This document shows positions 9,918 through 18,269 of a DNA stretch of 64,000 nt, in pieces. The notes beneath the pieces are model-generated. The model did not search any database. It saw only the letters and a program-made list of their open reading frames with translations, and was not told the origin of the DNA. This DNA comes from Armatimonadota bacterium (GTDB lineage: Bacteria > Armatimonadota > UBA5829 > DSUL01): the NCBI GenBank assembly GCA_025998755.1, contig AP024674.1:2248162-2312161 (forward strand). The letters are read 5' to 3'. The stretch's first letter is position 1, and the number at the start of each line of letters is the position of its first letter. The translations under genes were made by a program, and so were the position numbers.

Positions 9918-11051
9918 CTATGCCCAGAGACAGGCGGCCGCGACACGAACGGCGTCTTCCCAGTCTTGCGCTTCGTAGATCAGACCTGCGCCGGAAGGGA
10001 AATTGGTGGCGGCTTGTCCGGAAAGGAGTTCATCCCTTGAGACCACCACTCGCGTCAGCGCCGCACTCCGCTCGCGGCACTGCCGGTGGATCCTGAAGAT
10101 ATCCATCCGGCGGCTCTCACCGCAGTCCAGCCCCTTGAGCGCCCTGATCTCCAGCATCTCCGGGATGAGGTGGCTGAAGTCTCCGCAAGAGTGGATGGAA
10201 CCTCCCCCGCACCGCTCCAGAAGCATCGCGTCGAACGGGCGCACCTGCTCCGCATACATCCGGGCGGAAAGCATCATGGCCGTGTCGCAGCGCAGCAGGA
10301 TGGTCCCCGGGACGAAGTAGTTGTGCTGTGAGGCGAGCTCCGGGAGCAAGGGATCGCGGGTGAGCGGACGCAGCCATCCAACCATTTGCCACGTGGCGTC
10401 CACCACGCGCTGGAGCAGCACGGCCACCATCTCCGGCTCCTCCACAAACTCCGCAAAAAGATCGCTTCCCCGGAGCTGCTCGGCGGTATCCAGCGGCCCT
10501 TGCAGGTCGGGCAGCGCGACGCAGACACACTCCCGGAGCGCCGGATAACCCGCCAGCTTATCGTGGAAGTATCGCATCATCTCCCAGGTCTGGCACAGCA
10601 CTCCAGACTGCGAGGTCACGGCCATATCCCCTTCCAGGATCCTCTGCAGTTGTCCGGCATTGACGGGCTCCACCTAGGGAAAGTCGTCTTCCCTCTGCGT
10701 CCAGTGGGCTCCGAGCGCGCTTGCCACCTGAATGGTCCCCAGGTTCGCGCGGATGGCCAGGGCGCTGTCATCCCTGAGGATCAGACCGGGCACCACGCTC
10801 TGGATGAGCTGGGACAGCATCATCGCCGCGGGGTTGCGGAACGCATCGCGGTAGGGAACAGGAGCGAACTCGTTCCACGGCGGAGGGACGCAGGCAGCGG
10901 AAGGAATCTGGATCATCAGCGGAGGACGGTCCACTTCCTGCCAGCGAAGCGCCCGCAACCAACGCTGCCGGCTGTTCTGCGTCCGCACCGGGTCCGCCAG
11001 TGCATCACCAAGCAGCAGCGCGCAAGCGAGTTCCTGTTCGTAGTGCCGCAT
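9918..11051 (-). pseudogene. UroD/MtaA-family methyltransferase interrupted by one TAG
   Basis: Two pieces, 10674-11051 (N-terminal 125 residues) and 9918-10673 (251 residues), lie in the same frame separated only by a TAG at 10674-10676. Together they make 377 residues, matching the intact paralogue at 32095-33240 (381). The C-terminal piece has the HSCG zinc-binding motif (GGSIHSCGDFSH) of the MtaA/MtbA methylcobamide-transferase branch. The context before and after the stop (DDFP then VEPV) is where Trp fits, and TGG to TAG is one transition. It could be a recent nonsense mutation, a sequencing error, or recoding; GTG follows the stop and could allow internal restart. It lies near mtaB, so its normal job was probably methyl transfer from a corrinoid protein. 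Confidence 0.75.
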
Positions 11052-11435
11052 CAGGCAAAGAAAACTCCCGCCGCATCTTTCTCCTTCAGCCGGCCCGGCA
11101 GAGGCCCGGCGGGGCCGCAGTTGGGAATATGCTGCTTCCCGTTTCTCGCCGCCATCCGCTACACCTGCCCTTTCACTTCGCCCCGAGAGGCACCTTCAGG
11201 ATCTGCGCGGAGCAGGGGAAATGCGGACTGAGGCGGCTGAAGCCAACATTGACCTCATTGCTCTCATTTCCCGCAGGATGTGTTAGCGGAGCGGACACTG
11301 CGCCCCTGCCGGACGCTCCGCAGCAAGGGAAGTGTTGTCGGTGCGGCCCCGCTGCGTGGAACAAATACACAAGAAAGAGTTGAGGGGGAGTTCCTGCGCG
11401 CGCCACGGGCGGACAGAGTCAGGAGTCTGAACACA
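11052..11435. other. Gene-free gap between UroD pseudogene and winged-helix gene
   Basis: Divergent gap of 384 bp. It must hold the promoters of both flanking genes, but I see no convincing -35/-10 pair. There is no tRNA or recognisable riboswitch. Confidence 0.5.
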
Positions 11436-12044
11436 ATGAGCCAAATCCTCGAACAGGTGAACGCCATCTGCGACCGGCTGGATGCGGCCCTGCGGGACAT
11501 TCTCTCCACGCTGGAGAGCCCGGCCACCCGGCAGACCGCCGAGCAACTCGCCTCCGTGGAGAACGCCGTAGAGAGCCTGGATTCCAAGGGCGTCCCCGTG
11601 CCGGAGCAGCTCCAGGATCTGCTGAATTCTCTTCGCGAACAGGTCCGCAAGACCGGCGAAAGCCGGGATGCGCTGGACGCCGTCCGTCAGCGCCTGCAAA
11701 CCTGGACGGATCTCATCTCGTCTCAGGGAGATGAACACCCGGTTCGCAGCAAAGACCCGCGCAAGCCCGGCATCCGCGAGGAGGATCTGGAGCCACTCAT
11801 CGTTGAGGCGCTGACCGAGGCAGGCGGAGCCGCGCGCGCTGACGACGTGCTGGCGGTGGTGGAGGAGCGGCTTGGTTCATCACTGGGCGAGGCCGATCTG
11901 CAGCCGGGCCCGAACGGGCGCCCACGATGGCACGCGACCGCCGAGTGGGCGCACCAGAACCTGCTGGACCGCGGGGTGGCCGAGATCGGCGATCAGGCGG
12001 GAGTCTGGCAGCTCTCCCCGCAGTACGCCAGGAAGTCGGCCTGA
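11436..12044 (+). CDS. Coiled-coil plus winged-helix-like protein, function unknown
   Basis: A 202-residue soluble protein. Residues 1-110 are rich in Leu/Glu/Arg heptads (coiled coil). The C-terminal 90 residues (EEDLEPLIVEALTEAGGAAR onward, ending in WAHQNLLDRGVAEIGD and GVWQLS) look like the winged-helix module found at the N-terminus of Mrr-type nucleases and some regulators. No nuclease domain follows. The ATG at 11436 was chosen because AGGAG precedes it at a 10-nt distance; the frame is open upstream. The gene converges with mtaB. It could be DNA-binding, which is inference. Confidence 0.65.
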   Translation: MSQILEQVNAICDRLDAALRDILSTLESPATRQTAEQLASVENAVESLDSKGVPVPEQLQDLLNSLREQVRKTGESRDALDAVRQRLQTWTDLISSQGDEHPVRSKDPRKPGIREEDLEPLIVEALTEAGGAARADDVLAVVEERLGSSLGEADLQPGPNGRPRWHATAEWAHQNLLDRGVAEIGDQAGVWQLSPQYARKSA

Positions 12045-12048
12045 GACG

Positions 12049-12075
12049 AAAAAGCGGAGCCGCAAGCGGCCCCGC
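12049..12075 (-). terminator. Intrinsic terminator of mtaB
   Basis: A stem of GCGGGGCCGC and GCGGCTCCGC (one mismatch, tight loop) is followed on the minus strand by TTTTT, 26 bp after the mtaB stop. Confidence 0.7.
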
Positions 12076-12100
12076 GGCGTTCCGGCAATTGATCGCCGGC

Positions 12101-13507
12101 TCAGGCGGCGCTTTGGGCCGCTCCCTCCCAGGGACCGTACTCCTCCAGCAATACCTTGCCCGGGTCCAGTCCCGGCGTCACCATCGCTTCCAGTTCGTCC
12201 TCGCTCTCCGGCAGGGCCTCGATCTGCTCGCTCAGCATATCCAGCCATCCTGCGTCGCGCTCGGAAATCTCCAGCCTGCCGGCGGAATGCGCCTTGCGAA
12301 GCGCAGCCGCAGCCTCCACTGCCCCTCGGCGCACGCGCAGGTAAGGTGTGGGCTCCTCCACAATGGCAGAGGCGATCTCCAGCACCACGTCCGGTCGAAG
12401 CACGTATGCTTGAGGATCGAACCGCGCGTCCGACTCCACCAGCCATTCCTGCAACAGCCGGGCATTCTGCGGTCCGCCGGCCGCAGCGGTGTTCATCAGC
12501 CGCGTGGCGTAAACCAGCTGCTCCAGGGATACCGTGGGCGCCATTCCGCCCAGCAGACGGATGTTCTGCACGGACTCGTTGCTCCAGAGGTCGGCCAGCG
12601 CCTGCGAGATGTTGCCCACCGGCGAAAGATGCGCGCACGCCGCCTGGCTTCCCTCCATCGAAATGGGAAAGCCGGTGATGGCCTTGAGGTAGGGCCCTTC
12701 ATAGGCGCAGTCCTTACTGGGTCCAACAGCTCCCCTTTCGAAAGCTGTCAGGGAGCGGGCGACAGTCATCACGCGGATGATGGCCGCCCACACGCGAGGA
12801 ATGTAGCGCTTCTCGGCAAGCACCATCGCCGTGTTTCCAAAGCCGCACGCGCTGTCTCCCGCGGCGAAGGCTCCGTGGCGCTTCGCGGTGTCCACGATCA
12901 TGTCCCACAGGAACGCCATATCCCGCGCCCCCATAACCCCCAGGGAGTAAGCCGCCGCCGCGACGTCTGCAGTCAGTACGGCGTCGTCGTGCACCTCCTT
13001 GCCCCCTGTGGACTCTATGGAGAGCATGTCGGCCCCCGCCGCCGCGCACAGCTCAAAGCTGCGCGTCATGCTTTCCCAAAGATGCCCCCGGCGCATCCTG
13101 GGCGGTCTTTCGTGCTCCCGGATGTCGTTGGGCGTCACCCGCAGAGCCCCCAGCAGACCGTCACTCTCTGCAAAGCGGTCGAGCGTCTCGCGCAGAATCG
13201 CTGTTACCTCCGCCCCCCATTCAGGATGGATGGTCATAGGGGGCAACAGCTCAAACTCAACCACCAGACCGGGCGCGTTAAGCTCCACCGCCCGCCGGCA
13301 CGCTTCTTCGATCATCCCCGCATATTGCGATCGCACCTCGGGCATGGTGTCCGCCGTGATCTCCATAGGCGGCAGGGTGAAGTTCAACTCAGGATACACC
13401 TGCCCTCCACCGATGACCATTCCGTTCTTCAGGCGCAGCGGGCGCGGCGCCGACCCGTATAGAAACTCTTCCTGCGTCGTTACGGCCAGTGCCGAATAGG
13501 TCTCCAT
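12101..13507 (-). CDS. mtaB: Methanol:corrinoid methyltransferase, MtaB family
   Basis: A 468-residue TIM-barrel zinc enzyme that moves the methyl group of methanol (or a related substrate) to a corrinoid protein. It matches MtaB along its length: LTYG-like start (FLYGSAPRPL), IGGGQVYPELNF, SIESTGGKEV, AGDSACGFGNTAM, FERGAVGPSKDCAYEG, KAITGFPISMEG and CAHLSPVGN. The zinc ligands known for Methanosarcina MtaB (Glu164, Cys220, Cys269) correspond to Glu165, Cys221 and Cys267 here. A strong AGGAGG precedes the ATG. The partner corrinoid protein (MtaC) and a reductive activase are not in the window. A PocR-AraC regulator lies directly upstream on the same strand and is the obvious candidate regulator. 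Exact substrate is not proven. Confidence 0.9.
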   Translation of the reverse strand: METYSALAVTTQEEFLYGSAPRPLRLKNGMVIGGGQVYPELNFTLPPMEITADTMPEVRSQYAGMIEEACRRAVELNAPGLVVEFELLPPMTIHPEWGAEVTAILRETLDRFAESDGLLGALRVTPNDIREHERPPRMRRGHLWESMTRSFELCAAAGADMLSIESTGGKEVHDDAVLTADVAAAAYSLGVMGARDMAFLWDMIVDTAKRHGAFAAGDSACGFGNTAMVLAEKRYIPRVWAAIIRVMTVARSLTAFERGAVGPSKDCAYEGPYLKAITGFPISMEGSQAACAHLSPVGNISQALADLWSNESVQNIRLLGGMAPTVSLEQLVYATRLMNTAAAGGPQNARLLQEWLVESDARFDPQAYVLRPDVVLEIASAIVEEPTPYLRVRRGAVEAAAALRKAHSAGRLEISERDAGWLDMLSEQIEALPESEDELEAMVTPGLDPGKVLLEEYGPWEGAAQSAA

Positions 13508-13523
13508 CGCGCTTCCTCCTGAT

Positions 13524-13574
13524 CCGGCCTGCTAGCCGGCCGGCCATACCCATGGTCCCACGAACGCTTGTGGG
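13524..13574 (-). promoter_or_regulatory. Two inverted repeats in the mtaB leader
   Basis: CCGGCC/GGCCGG with an 8-nt spacer (13524-13543) and an 18-bp imperfect palindrome CCCACGAACGCTTGTGGG (13557-13574) lie 17-67 bp upstream of mtaB. They are candidate operator or leader structures; no clear promoter boxes accompany them. Confidence 0.4.
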
Positions 13575-13663
13575 AATCTGGTGCGGTGGTAGCAGATGTC
13601 TGGAAATGTGGTGGGCGCCGCTGGTAGAAAGGTTGCCTTGGTGATTTCGTGCGCAGGGAACGG

Positions 13664-14803
13664 CTAACGCAGCCCGGAACGCTCCCTCTGCCGGTACTCT
13701 GAAGGAGTGCAACCGGCGATCCGACGGAACACCTTGGTGAAATAGCTCTGATCCGGGAAGCCACACTCCAGCGCGATCTCCGCCAGATTCATCTCAGAGG
13801 TCTTCAGCAGCTCGCGCGCCCGGTCAACGCGCATCTGAGCCACCAGGCTGGTGAAGGTCATCCCGAACCGCTCACGCACCACCCGGGAAAAGTGGGAAGG
13901 CGACATGCAGGCCACACGCGCCGCCTGGTCGCGCGAGACTTCACCGCCAAGATTCTCGCTGATGTATGCGAGCGCGGCGTTGAGCAGCACTCCCTGGGGA
14001 TAGCGGCGGTGCGTCCGGATGGAGTCCATGATGCGTTCCAGCATCTCCACCAGCCAGCGGGTCAGCTCCTCCTCCCCTTCAATTCGCGACAGCCGCACCA
14101 GGCTGGAGTAGTTTGCCCCCAGCACACCGGCCGGGTCGGCGCCGGCCTCCACCGCGGAGCGCGACATGCTGACCACCAGCTCCAGGATGAAGCTCTTCAG
14201 AAGATCCTGGCGGCCTCTTCCGAAGAAATAGATCCCCACAAGAATGCGGTTGAGGATGGCCCGCGCCTCGGACCGGTCACCCCGGCGGATGGCGGACATC
14301 AACCCCGCTTCTTCACGCAGGTAGATCTCGCGGATGGAGTCGTAGGCGCGCCCTTTCAGCTCGTGGATGGCCTCCGCCCTGCGCGACTCTCTGTCTGCTT
14401 CCCGACGGCGAAGCTCCAGGTGGGCCGCGTTGGTCAGGTTTGCCTCCTCGGCCATTTTCTGGAGCAGAAGGGCCGACTGCCGGATTCGCGCGCTCTCCCG
14501 CTCTGCGGAGTCCTCCTCGATGCGCACTCCGTCCACCACAAGTCCGCCGGTGATCTCCGCGTTGTTCATCAGCGGAATGCCCCAGAGAAGCCGCCCGCGC
14601 GGGCACAGATGCAGAAACGGCTCACCCCACCGGGCGGTCTCGTGGAAGGCCAGCCTGCGCGCCTGCCGGCAGGCGTCATCATCCGCGGGGCAAACACAGC
14701 AGCTGACGCCGCCGGTTAGATGCCCGTCGCGGTCGCAGACAGCCACGGGCAGACCGGTGCGGAGAAGATATTCCTGGCACAGAGTCTGGATGCGGGGATC
14801 CAT
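13664..14803 (-). CDS. PocR-domain AraC-family transcriptional regulator
   Basis: A 379-residue regulator. Residues 1-110 form a PocR sensory domain with a Cys cluster (SCCVCPADDDACRQAR) and the LHLCPRGRLLWGIPL block. A helical linker of about 150 residues is followed by two AraC helix-turn-helix units from residue 275 (RDQAARVACMSPSHFSRVVRERFG and LAEIALECGFPDQSYFTKVFRR). PocR domains are common on regulators of corrinoid-dependent C1 metabolism and propanediol use. It is transcribed towards mtaB with 156 bp between, so mtaB is its likely target. A TATAAT lies at 14818-14823, only 14 bp before the ATG, suggesting a very short leader. Confidence 0.9.
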   Translation of the reverse strand: MDPRIQTLCQEYLLRTGLPVAVCDRDGHLTGGVSCCVCPADDDACRQARRLAFHETARWGEPFLHLCPRGRLLWGIPLMNNAEITGGLVVDGVRIEEDSAERESARIRQSALLLQKMAEEANLTNAAHLELRRREADRESRRAEAIHELKGRAYDSIREIYLREEAGLMSAIRRGDRSEARAILNRILVGIYFFGRGRQDLLKSFILELVVSMSRSAVEAGADPAGVLGANYSSLVRLSRIEGEEELTRWLVEMLERIMDSIRTHRRYPQGVLLNAALAYISENLGGEVSRDQAARVACMSPSHFSRVVRERFGMTFTSLVAQMRVDRARELLKTSEMNLAEIALECGFPDQSYFTKVFRRIAGCTPSEYRQRERSGLR

Positions 14804-14856
14804 CGCTTCCCGCAGGCATTATATCCGCGGGAGAGCGCCGTCCGGGCGGTCCGGAC

Positions 14857-15543
14857 TTACAGCCCGTAGTCGTAAGGGCGGAAGTTGCGGGCGGCCAGAT
14901 CGCCCGGTTTCACTCGCTGGACGTGCCCGTCGGCGAATGCGGCGTTAGCACCCTTCTGATGGACGGGGTTGTAGCCGTCCATCGGCGCGCCTGCGGACAG
15001 TTCCGTGACAGGCTGGACCGGGGTGGCGTCCGGCACGGTGCCGGTCACCAGGAACCACCCATCCTGCGTGCGTGCCGAGGATCCGCCGCCCGTGCCGGGG
15101 TCGTTGGAGTCTATCAGGAGGACCGTCTGCGACGGGAAGTCTATCTGGCCTTCCGGCATCATCGAGAGCGGGCCGCTCATCTGGTAGCTGAGGCCAAGCT
15201 GCGGCGCCCATGGATCCGAGGGGCATACGAAGACATCTGCGGTCCGCACGTAGGCGAAAAGCGCCCCCTGCGTCAGGTCGCCTCCGCCGCCGGAACGGTA
15301 ACCGCTCCAGGACGGGCCGGACTGAGCGTCCTGGATGGCCAGGGGGTAGCGGCCGCGATTGTCGTCGGCATACATCACCATGGCCTTGACAAGCTGGTTC
15401 AGGTTGTTTAGGCAGGCCACGGCCCGACCCCTCTCACGCGCCTGGGAGAAGACCGGAAACAGCATCCCGGCGAGGATGGAGATGATGGCGATGACCACCA
15501 GCAGTTCGATGAGGGTGAACCCTCGCAACGAGCGGGTCTTCAT
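14857..15543 (-). CDS. Type II pseudopilin with DUF1559-like C-terminal region
   Basis: A 228-residue paralogue of the protein at 2567-3268. It has the leader [20 protein letters not shown] with Glu+5, one membrane helix, the [21 protein letters not shown] block, a [10 protein letters not shown] segment and a C-terminal [10 protein letters not shown] motif. A good GGAGG lies 8 nt before the ATG. No pilus assembly genes are near. The two paralogues differ strongly in the middle, so they probably present different surface domains. Confidence 0.85.
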   Translation of the reverse strand: MKTRSLRGFTLIELLVVIAIISILAGMLFPVFSQARERGRAVACLNNLNQLVKAMVMYADDNRGRYPLAIQDAQSGPSWSGYRSGGGGDLTQGALFAYVRTADVFVCPSDPWAPQLGLSYQMSGPLSMMPEGQIDFPSQTVLLIDSNDPGTGGGSSARTQDGWFLVTGTVPDATPVQPVTELSAGAPMDGYNPVHQKGANAAFADGHVQRVKPGDLAARNFRPYDYGL

Positions 15544-15660
15544 CGGAGATTCCTCCGGAGTCTAACCACCCTCTGGAGGCTCTCCCCGTGAGGGCCTCTA
15601 CTTTTCTGACGATCCGGGGGTGCATTCCGTTCACGCGTGCCGGGGCCGGGCGCGGGCCGT

Positions 15661-15698
15661 GGTTTCGACCGTTGCGGCCTCGCTGGACGGCTCAAGCA
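15661..15698 (+). repeat. Copy A of a dispersed intergenic repeat
   Basis: 38 bp starting GGTTTCGAC and ending CTGGACGGCTCAAGCA; 31 of 38 bases match copy B at 53593-53630 on the other strand. It lies in the 263-bp gap between the pseudopilin and thioesterase genes, which otherwise shows nothing. Confidence 0.6.
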
Positions 15699-15806
15699 GA
15701 ATAGAGGAAGTTCCGGCGGCGGATTCTGGAAACAACAGACAGGAATGGCTTGTTCCTTGCAGCGTCCCGAATGACGCCTACAGGGGATCAGGAGCGAAGC
15801 GGCATG

Positions 15807-16400
15807 TCAGCTTTCCGAGCGGTGAAGGAGCTGGGTGCGCAGTTCGCCGAAACCCTCGTCGCGCAGCAGGCGCTCGGCTTCCTCATCCGACATCCCTTCC
15901 AGCATCTCGCGGAGCCGCTCCCGCTCCGCGCGCTGATGCCGGACCACTTCCCGCCTGAGCCGCGCCTGGGCATACCGCAGGCGATCCTCCGGCGTGCGAC
16001 AGACCAGCCGGGGAACCGGGGCCGGCCGCCCGTCTTCCAGGTGGACGAGCGTGAGATGGCAACTGTTGGTCTTTCGCGTGCGCCCCGAAGGGATATCCTC
16101 GGCGAAGACCTCGATCTCCACGTCCATCGACGTTCTGCCCGCATAGACCACCCTGGCGACCAGCGTGAGCAGCTCTCCCACGAAGATCGGCTCGTGGAAG
16201 TCAACCCGGTCCACCGCCGCCGTGACACAAAGCCCTCCGCAGAACCGCGCCGCACAGACGTAAGCGAGACTGTCCACCAGTTTCAGCATCTCGCCCCCGT
16301 GCACATTGCCGTGCGCATTGGCGTGGTGCGGGAGCATTAACTCCGACACCCGCACCTCGGTCTCATCCGCGAACTTGGCCGGCCGTTCGTCCATTGTCAC
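15807..16400 (-). CDS. Acyl-CoA thioesterase, hotdog fold (YciA/BACH-like)
   Basis: A 197-residue hotdog-fold enzyme hydrolysing acyl-CoA. The catalytic and CoA-binding block is [21 protein letters not shown] near residue 28, followed by [19 protein letters not shown] and the strand [13 protein letters not shown]. After residue 130 a charged helical tail ([21 protein letters not shown]) extends beyond the core fold. The ATG overlaps the stop of the DNA methyltransferase upstream (16397-16400), so the pair is probably co-translated, though no shared function is apparent. Confidence 0.88.
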   Translation of the reverse strand: MTMDERPAKFADETEVRVSELMLPHHANAHGNVHGGEMLKLVDSLAYVCAARFCGGLCVTAAVDRVDFHEPIFVGELLTLVARVVYAGRTSMDVEIEVFAEDIPSGRTRKTNSCHLTLVHLEDGRPAPVPRLVCRTPEDRLRYAQARLRREVVRHQRAERERLREMLEGMSDEEAERLLRDEGFGELRTQLLHRSES

Positions 16401-17272
16401 GTCAGCGGAAGCTCCAGCTCAGCGCGCGCAGCCTGGAGGCTCTCACGGGCGATCGCAAGGTATCCGTCATCTATCTCGAATCCCACAAAAGGCACCCCCA
16501 AGCGCGCCGCCGCCAACGCGCTGTGCCCAATGCCCAAAAACGGGTCCATCGCCAGGTGGATACGATCAACCCCGTGCAGCCGCATGCACATCTCCGGAAG
16601 CTGCGCCGGGAAAGTGGCAGGATGCGGCCTCTGGGTGTCCCGACTGCGGATAGTACGATAAGGGATGAACCAGGTATTGCCACGGCAGCGCACCCCTCCC
16701 GCCGCCGACCGCCACCGCCCGATGTTGGATGCGTCCTGATACGGCACCCCCACAGCCAGCCGGTCGAGTTCGACATCCCCGTTCAGCGTCAGGTGAAAGA
16801 TGTATTCATGGCAGTCGTTCAGGAAACGGGAGCTGTTGATGGGCTTGTAATGCCCCACGCTGACATCTCCCGTGATGCCCGGATAATCCCCCACGTCCCT
16901 TTTCTGGATGGCGATGGACTTGATCCAGTGGATGGTGTTCTGCAGGACGAAATGCCGGCGCATCACCCCGAGTACATCGAACGGGACCCAGGGATCCCGC
17001 GGTTTGCCTCCGACGTTCAGGAAGAAGGAGCCCTTCGGGGAAAGCACCCGGCGAACCTCCCCCGCCCAGCGGTCCGTCCAGAGGAGATACTCCTCGCGGG
17101 AGATGGTGTCGTCGTAGCCGCCGTATTCGATGCCCAGATTGTAGGGAGGGGAGGTGACCACCACGTCCACGCTTCCGTCTCCCAGCAGACGGCGCATTCC
17201 CTCGATGCAGTCCTCATTGTAGAGGCGGCAGCCGGCCGTCCCAGCGGTTGCGCTCAGATCTCTCTGCGCCAT
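16397..17272 (-). CDS. Orphan site-specific DNA methyltransferase (N4-C/N6-A, beta-type order)
   Basis: A 291-residue methyltransferase. The catalytic motif IV, TSPPYN, is at residues 40-45, and the AdoMet motif I ([18 protein letters not shown]) comes near the C-terminus, the order of beta-class enzymes. The SPPY form is typical of N4-cytosine or some N6-adenine enzymes. No restriction endonuclease or specificity subunit is nearby, so it is an orphan modification enzyme, perhaps regulatory. Its start overlaps recR by 19 bp and its stop overlaps the thioesterase by 4 bp. The recognition site cannot be predicted. Confidence 0.9.
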   Translation of the reverse strand: MAQRDLSATAGTAGCRLYNEDCIEGMRRLLGDGSVDVVVTSPPYNLGIEYGGYDDTISREEYLLWTDRWAGEVRRVLSPKGSFFLNVGGKPRDPWVPFDVLGVMRRHFVLQNTIHWIKSIAIQKRDVGDYPGITGDVSVGHYKPINSSRFLNDCHEYIFHLTLNGDVELDRLAVGVPYQDASNIGRWRSAAGGVRCRGNTWFIPYRTIRSRDTQRPHPATFPAQLPEMCMRLHGVDRIHLAMDPFLGIGHSALAAARLGVPFVGFEIDDGYLAIARESLQAARAELELPLT

Positions 17273-17856
17273 TCCAGTGACTGGATGAGCGTAGCCTGGT
17301 CGGCGTAGTCCAGATCGCCTCCCACGGGCATCCCGTGGGCGATGCGGGTCACGCGCAGCCCCAGCGGCTTGATGATGCCCGCCAGATACATTGCGGTGGC
17401 GTCCCCTTCGATGGTGGGATTCGTTGCGATGATGACTTCACGAAACTCCCCGTGTGCGATCCGCTGCTGCAGCTCCCGTACGCGGAGCATCTCCGCGGAG
17501 ACCCCGTCCATGGGCGAGATGACTCCCTGCAGGACATGATAGAGGCCGCGGTATTCATTGGTGCGTTCGAAAGCCACCAGGTCCCGCGTATCGGCCACCA
17601 CACAGAGCAATCCCTGATCGCGGTTGGGGTCGCGGCAGATCTCGCAAAGGTCCTGGTCCGTGTAATTGAAGCAGACGCGGCATGTGTGGACGTGAGATTT
17701 CGCTTCCAGCACAGCTTCCGCCAGAGAGCGCGCCTCCTCGTCCGACATTCGCAGGATGTGGAAGGCCAGACGCTGCGCCGACTTCGGGCCGACGCCGGGA
17801 AGCTTCTCCAGCTCGCCCACCAGTCTCGAAAGCGGCCGGGTCAGATAGGATGGCAT
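17254..17856 (-). CDS. recR: Recombination mediator RecR
   Basis: A 200-residue DNA repair protein acting with RecO/RecF to load RecA. It has an N-terminal helix-hairpin-helix ([17 protein letters not shown]), a four-Cys zinc finger ([16 protein letters not shown]), and a Toprim domain with [12 protein letters not shown] and [18 protein letters not shown]. It ends the dnaX-ebfC-recR run, transcribed from the SRP RNA side. Confidence 0.96.
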   Translation of the reverse strand: MPSYLTRPLSRLVGELEKLPGVGPKSAQRLAFHILRMSDEEARSLAEAVLEAKSHVHTCRVCFNYTDQDLCEICRDPNRDQGLLCVVADTRDLVAFERTNEYRGLYHVLQGVISPMDGVSAEMLRVRELQQRIAHGEFREVIIATNPTIEGDATAMYLAGIIKPLGLRVTRIAHGMPVGGDLDYADQATLIQSLEWRREI

Positions 17857-17875
17857 CTCAAGCAGGCTATTGTCT

Positions 17876-18223
17876 TCAGAGGCCGGGGATGTTCAAACCC
17901 TGCGGGAGCCCCAGCCCGCCGGTCAGGTCCTTGACGCGCTCAGCACGCATCTCCTGAACCTTTTCCAGCGCCTCGCGCACCGCGGTCACGACCAGGTCTT
18001 CCAGCATCTCCACGTCTTCAGGGTCCACCACCTGGGGATCGATGGAGATGTCAAGGAGCTCGCCCTTGCCCGTCACCACGGCGCGGACCATTCCTCCTCC
18101 CGAGGTGGCCTCCACGCGCTCCGCGGCAAGCTCCTCCTCGAGGCGCTGGGCGTCCTCCGCCATCTTCTGCGCCTGCTTCATCAGGTCCCCGAAACCGCCC
18201 AGGTTGCCAAATCCTCTCGCCAT
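17876..18223 (-). CDS. YbaB/EbfC nucleoid-associated protein
   Basis: A 115-residue dimeric DNA-binding protein. It has the typical N-terminal Gly/Met-rich start (FGNLGGFGDLMKQAQKM), a long helix, the strand GGGMVRAVVTGKGELLDISIDP and a C-terminal helix. It sits between dnaX and recR, the position the gene holds in very many bacteria. Confidence 0.94.
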   Translation of the reverse strand: MARGFGNLGGFGDLMKQAQKMAEDAQRLEEELAAERVEATSGGGMVRAVVTGKGELLDISIDPQVVDPEDVEMLEDLVVTAVREALEKVQEMRAERVKDLTGGLGLPQGLNIPGL

Positions 18224-18269
18224 ATCCTGCTATCCTGATCGAATATCCCGTGCGCTGCGCCGGCCGGAT

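Noticed and set aside
10674-10676. TAG read as pyrrolysine in the UroD-family gene
   Set aside because: Pyrrolysine is known in MtmB, MtbB and MttB proper, not in this family; no pyl genes are in the window, and Trp fits the context.
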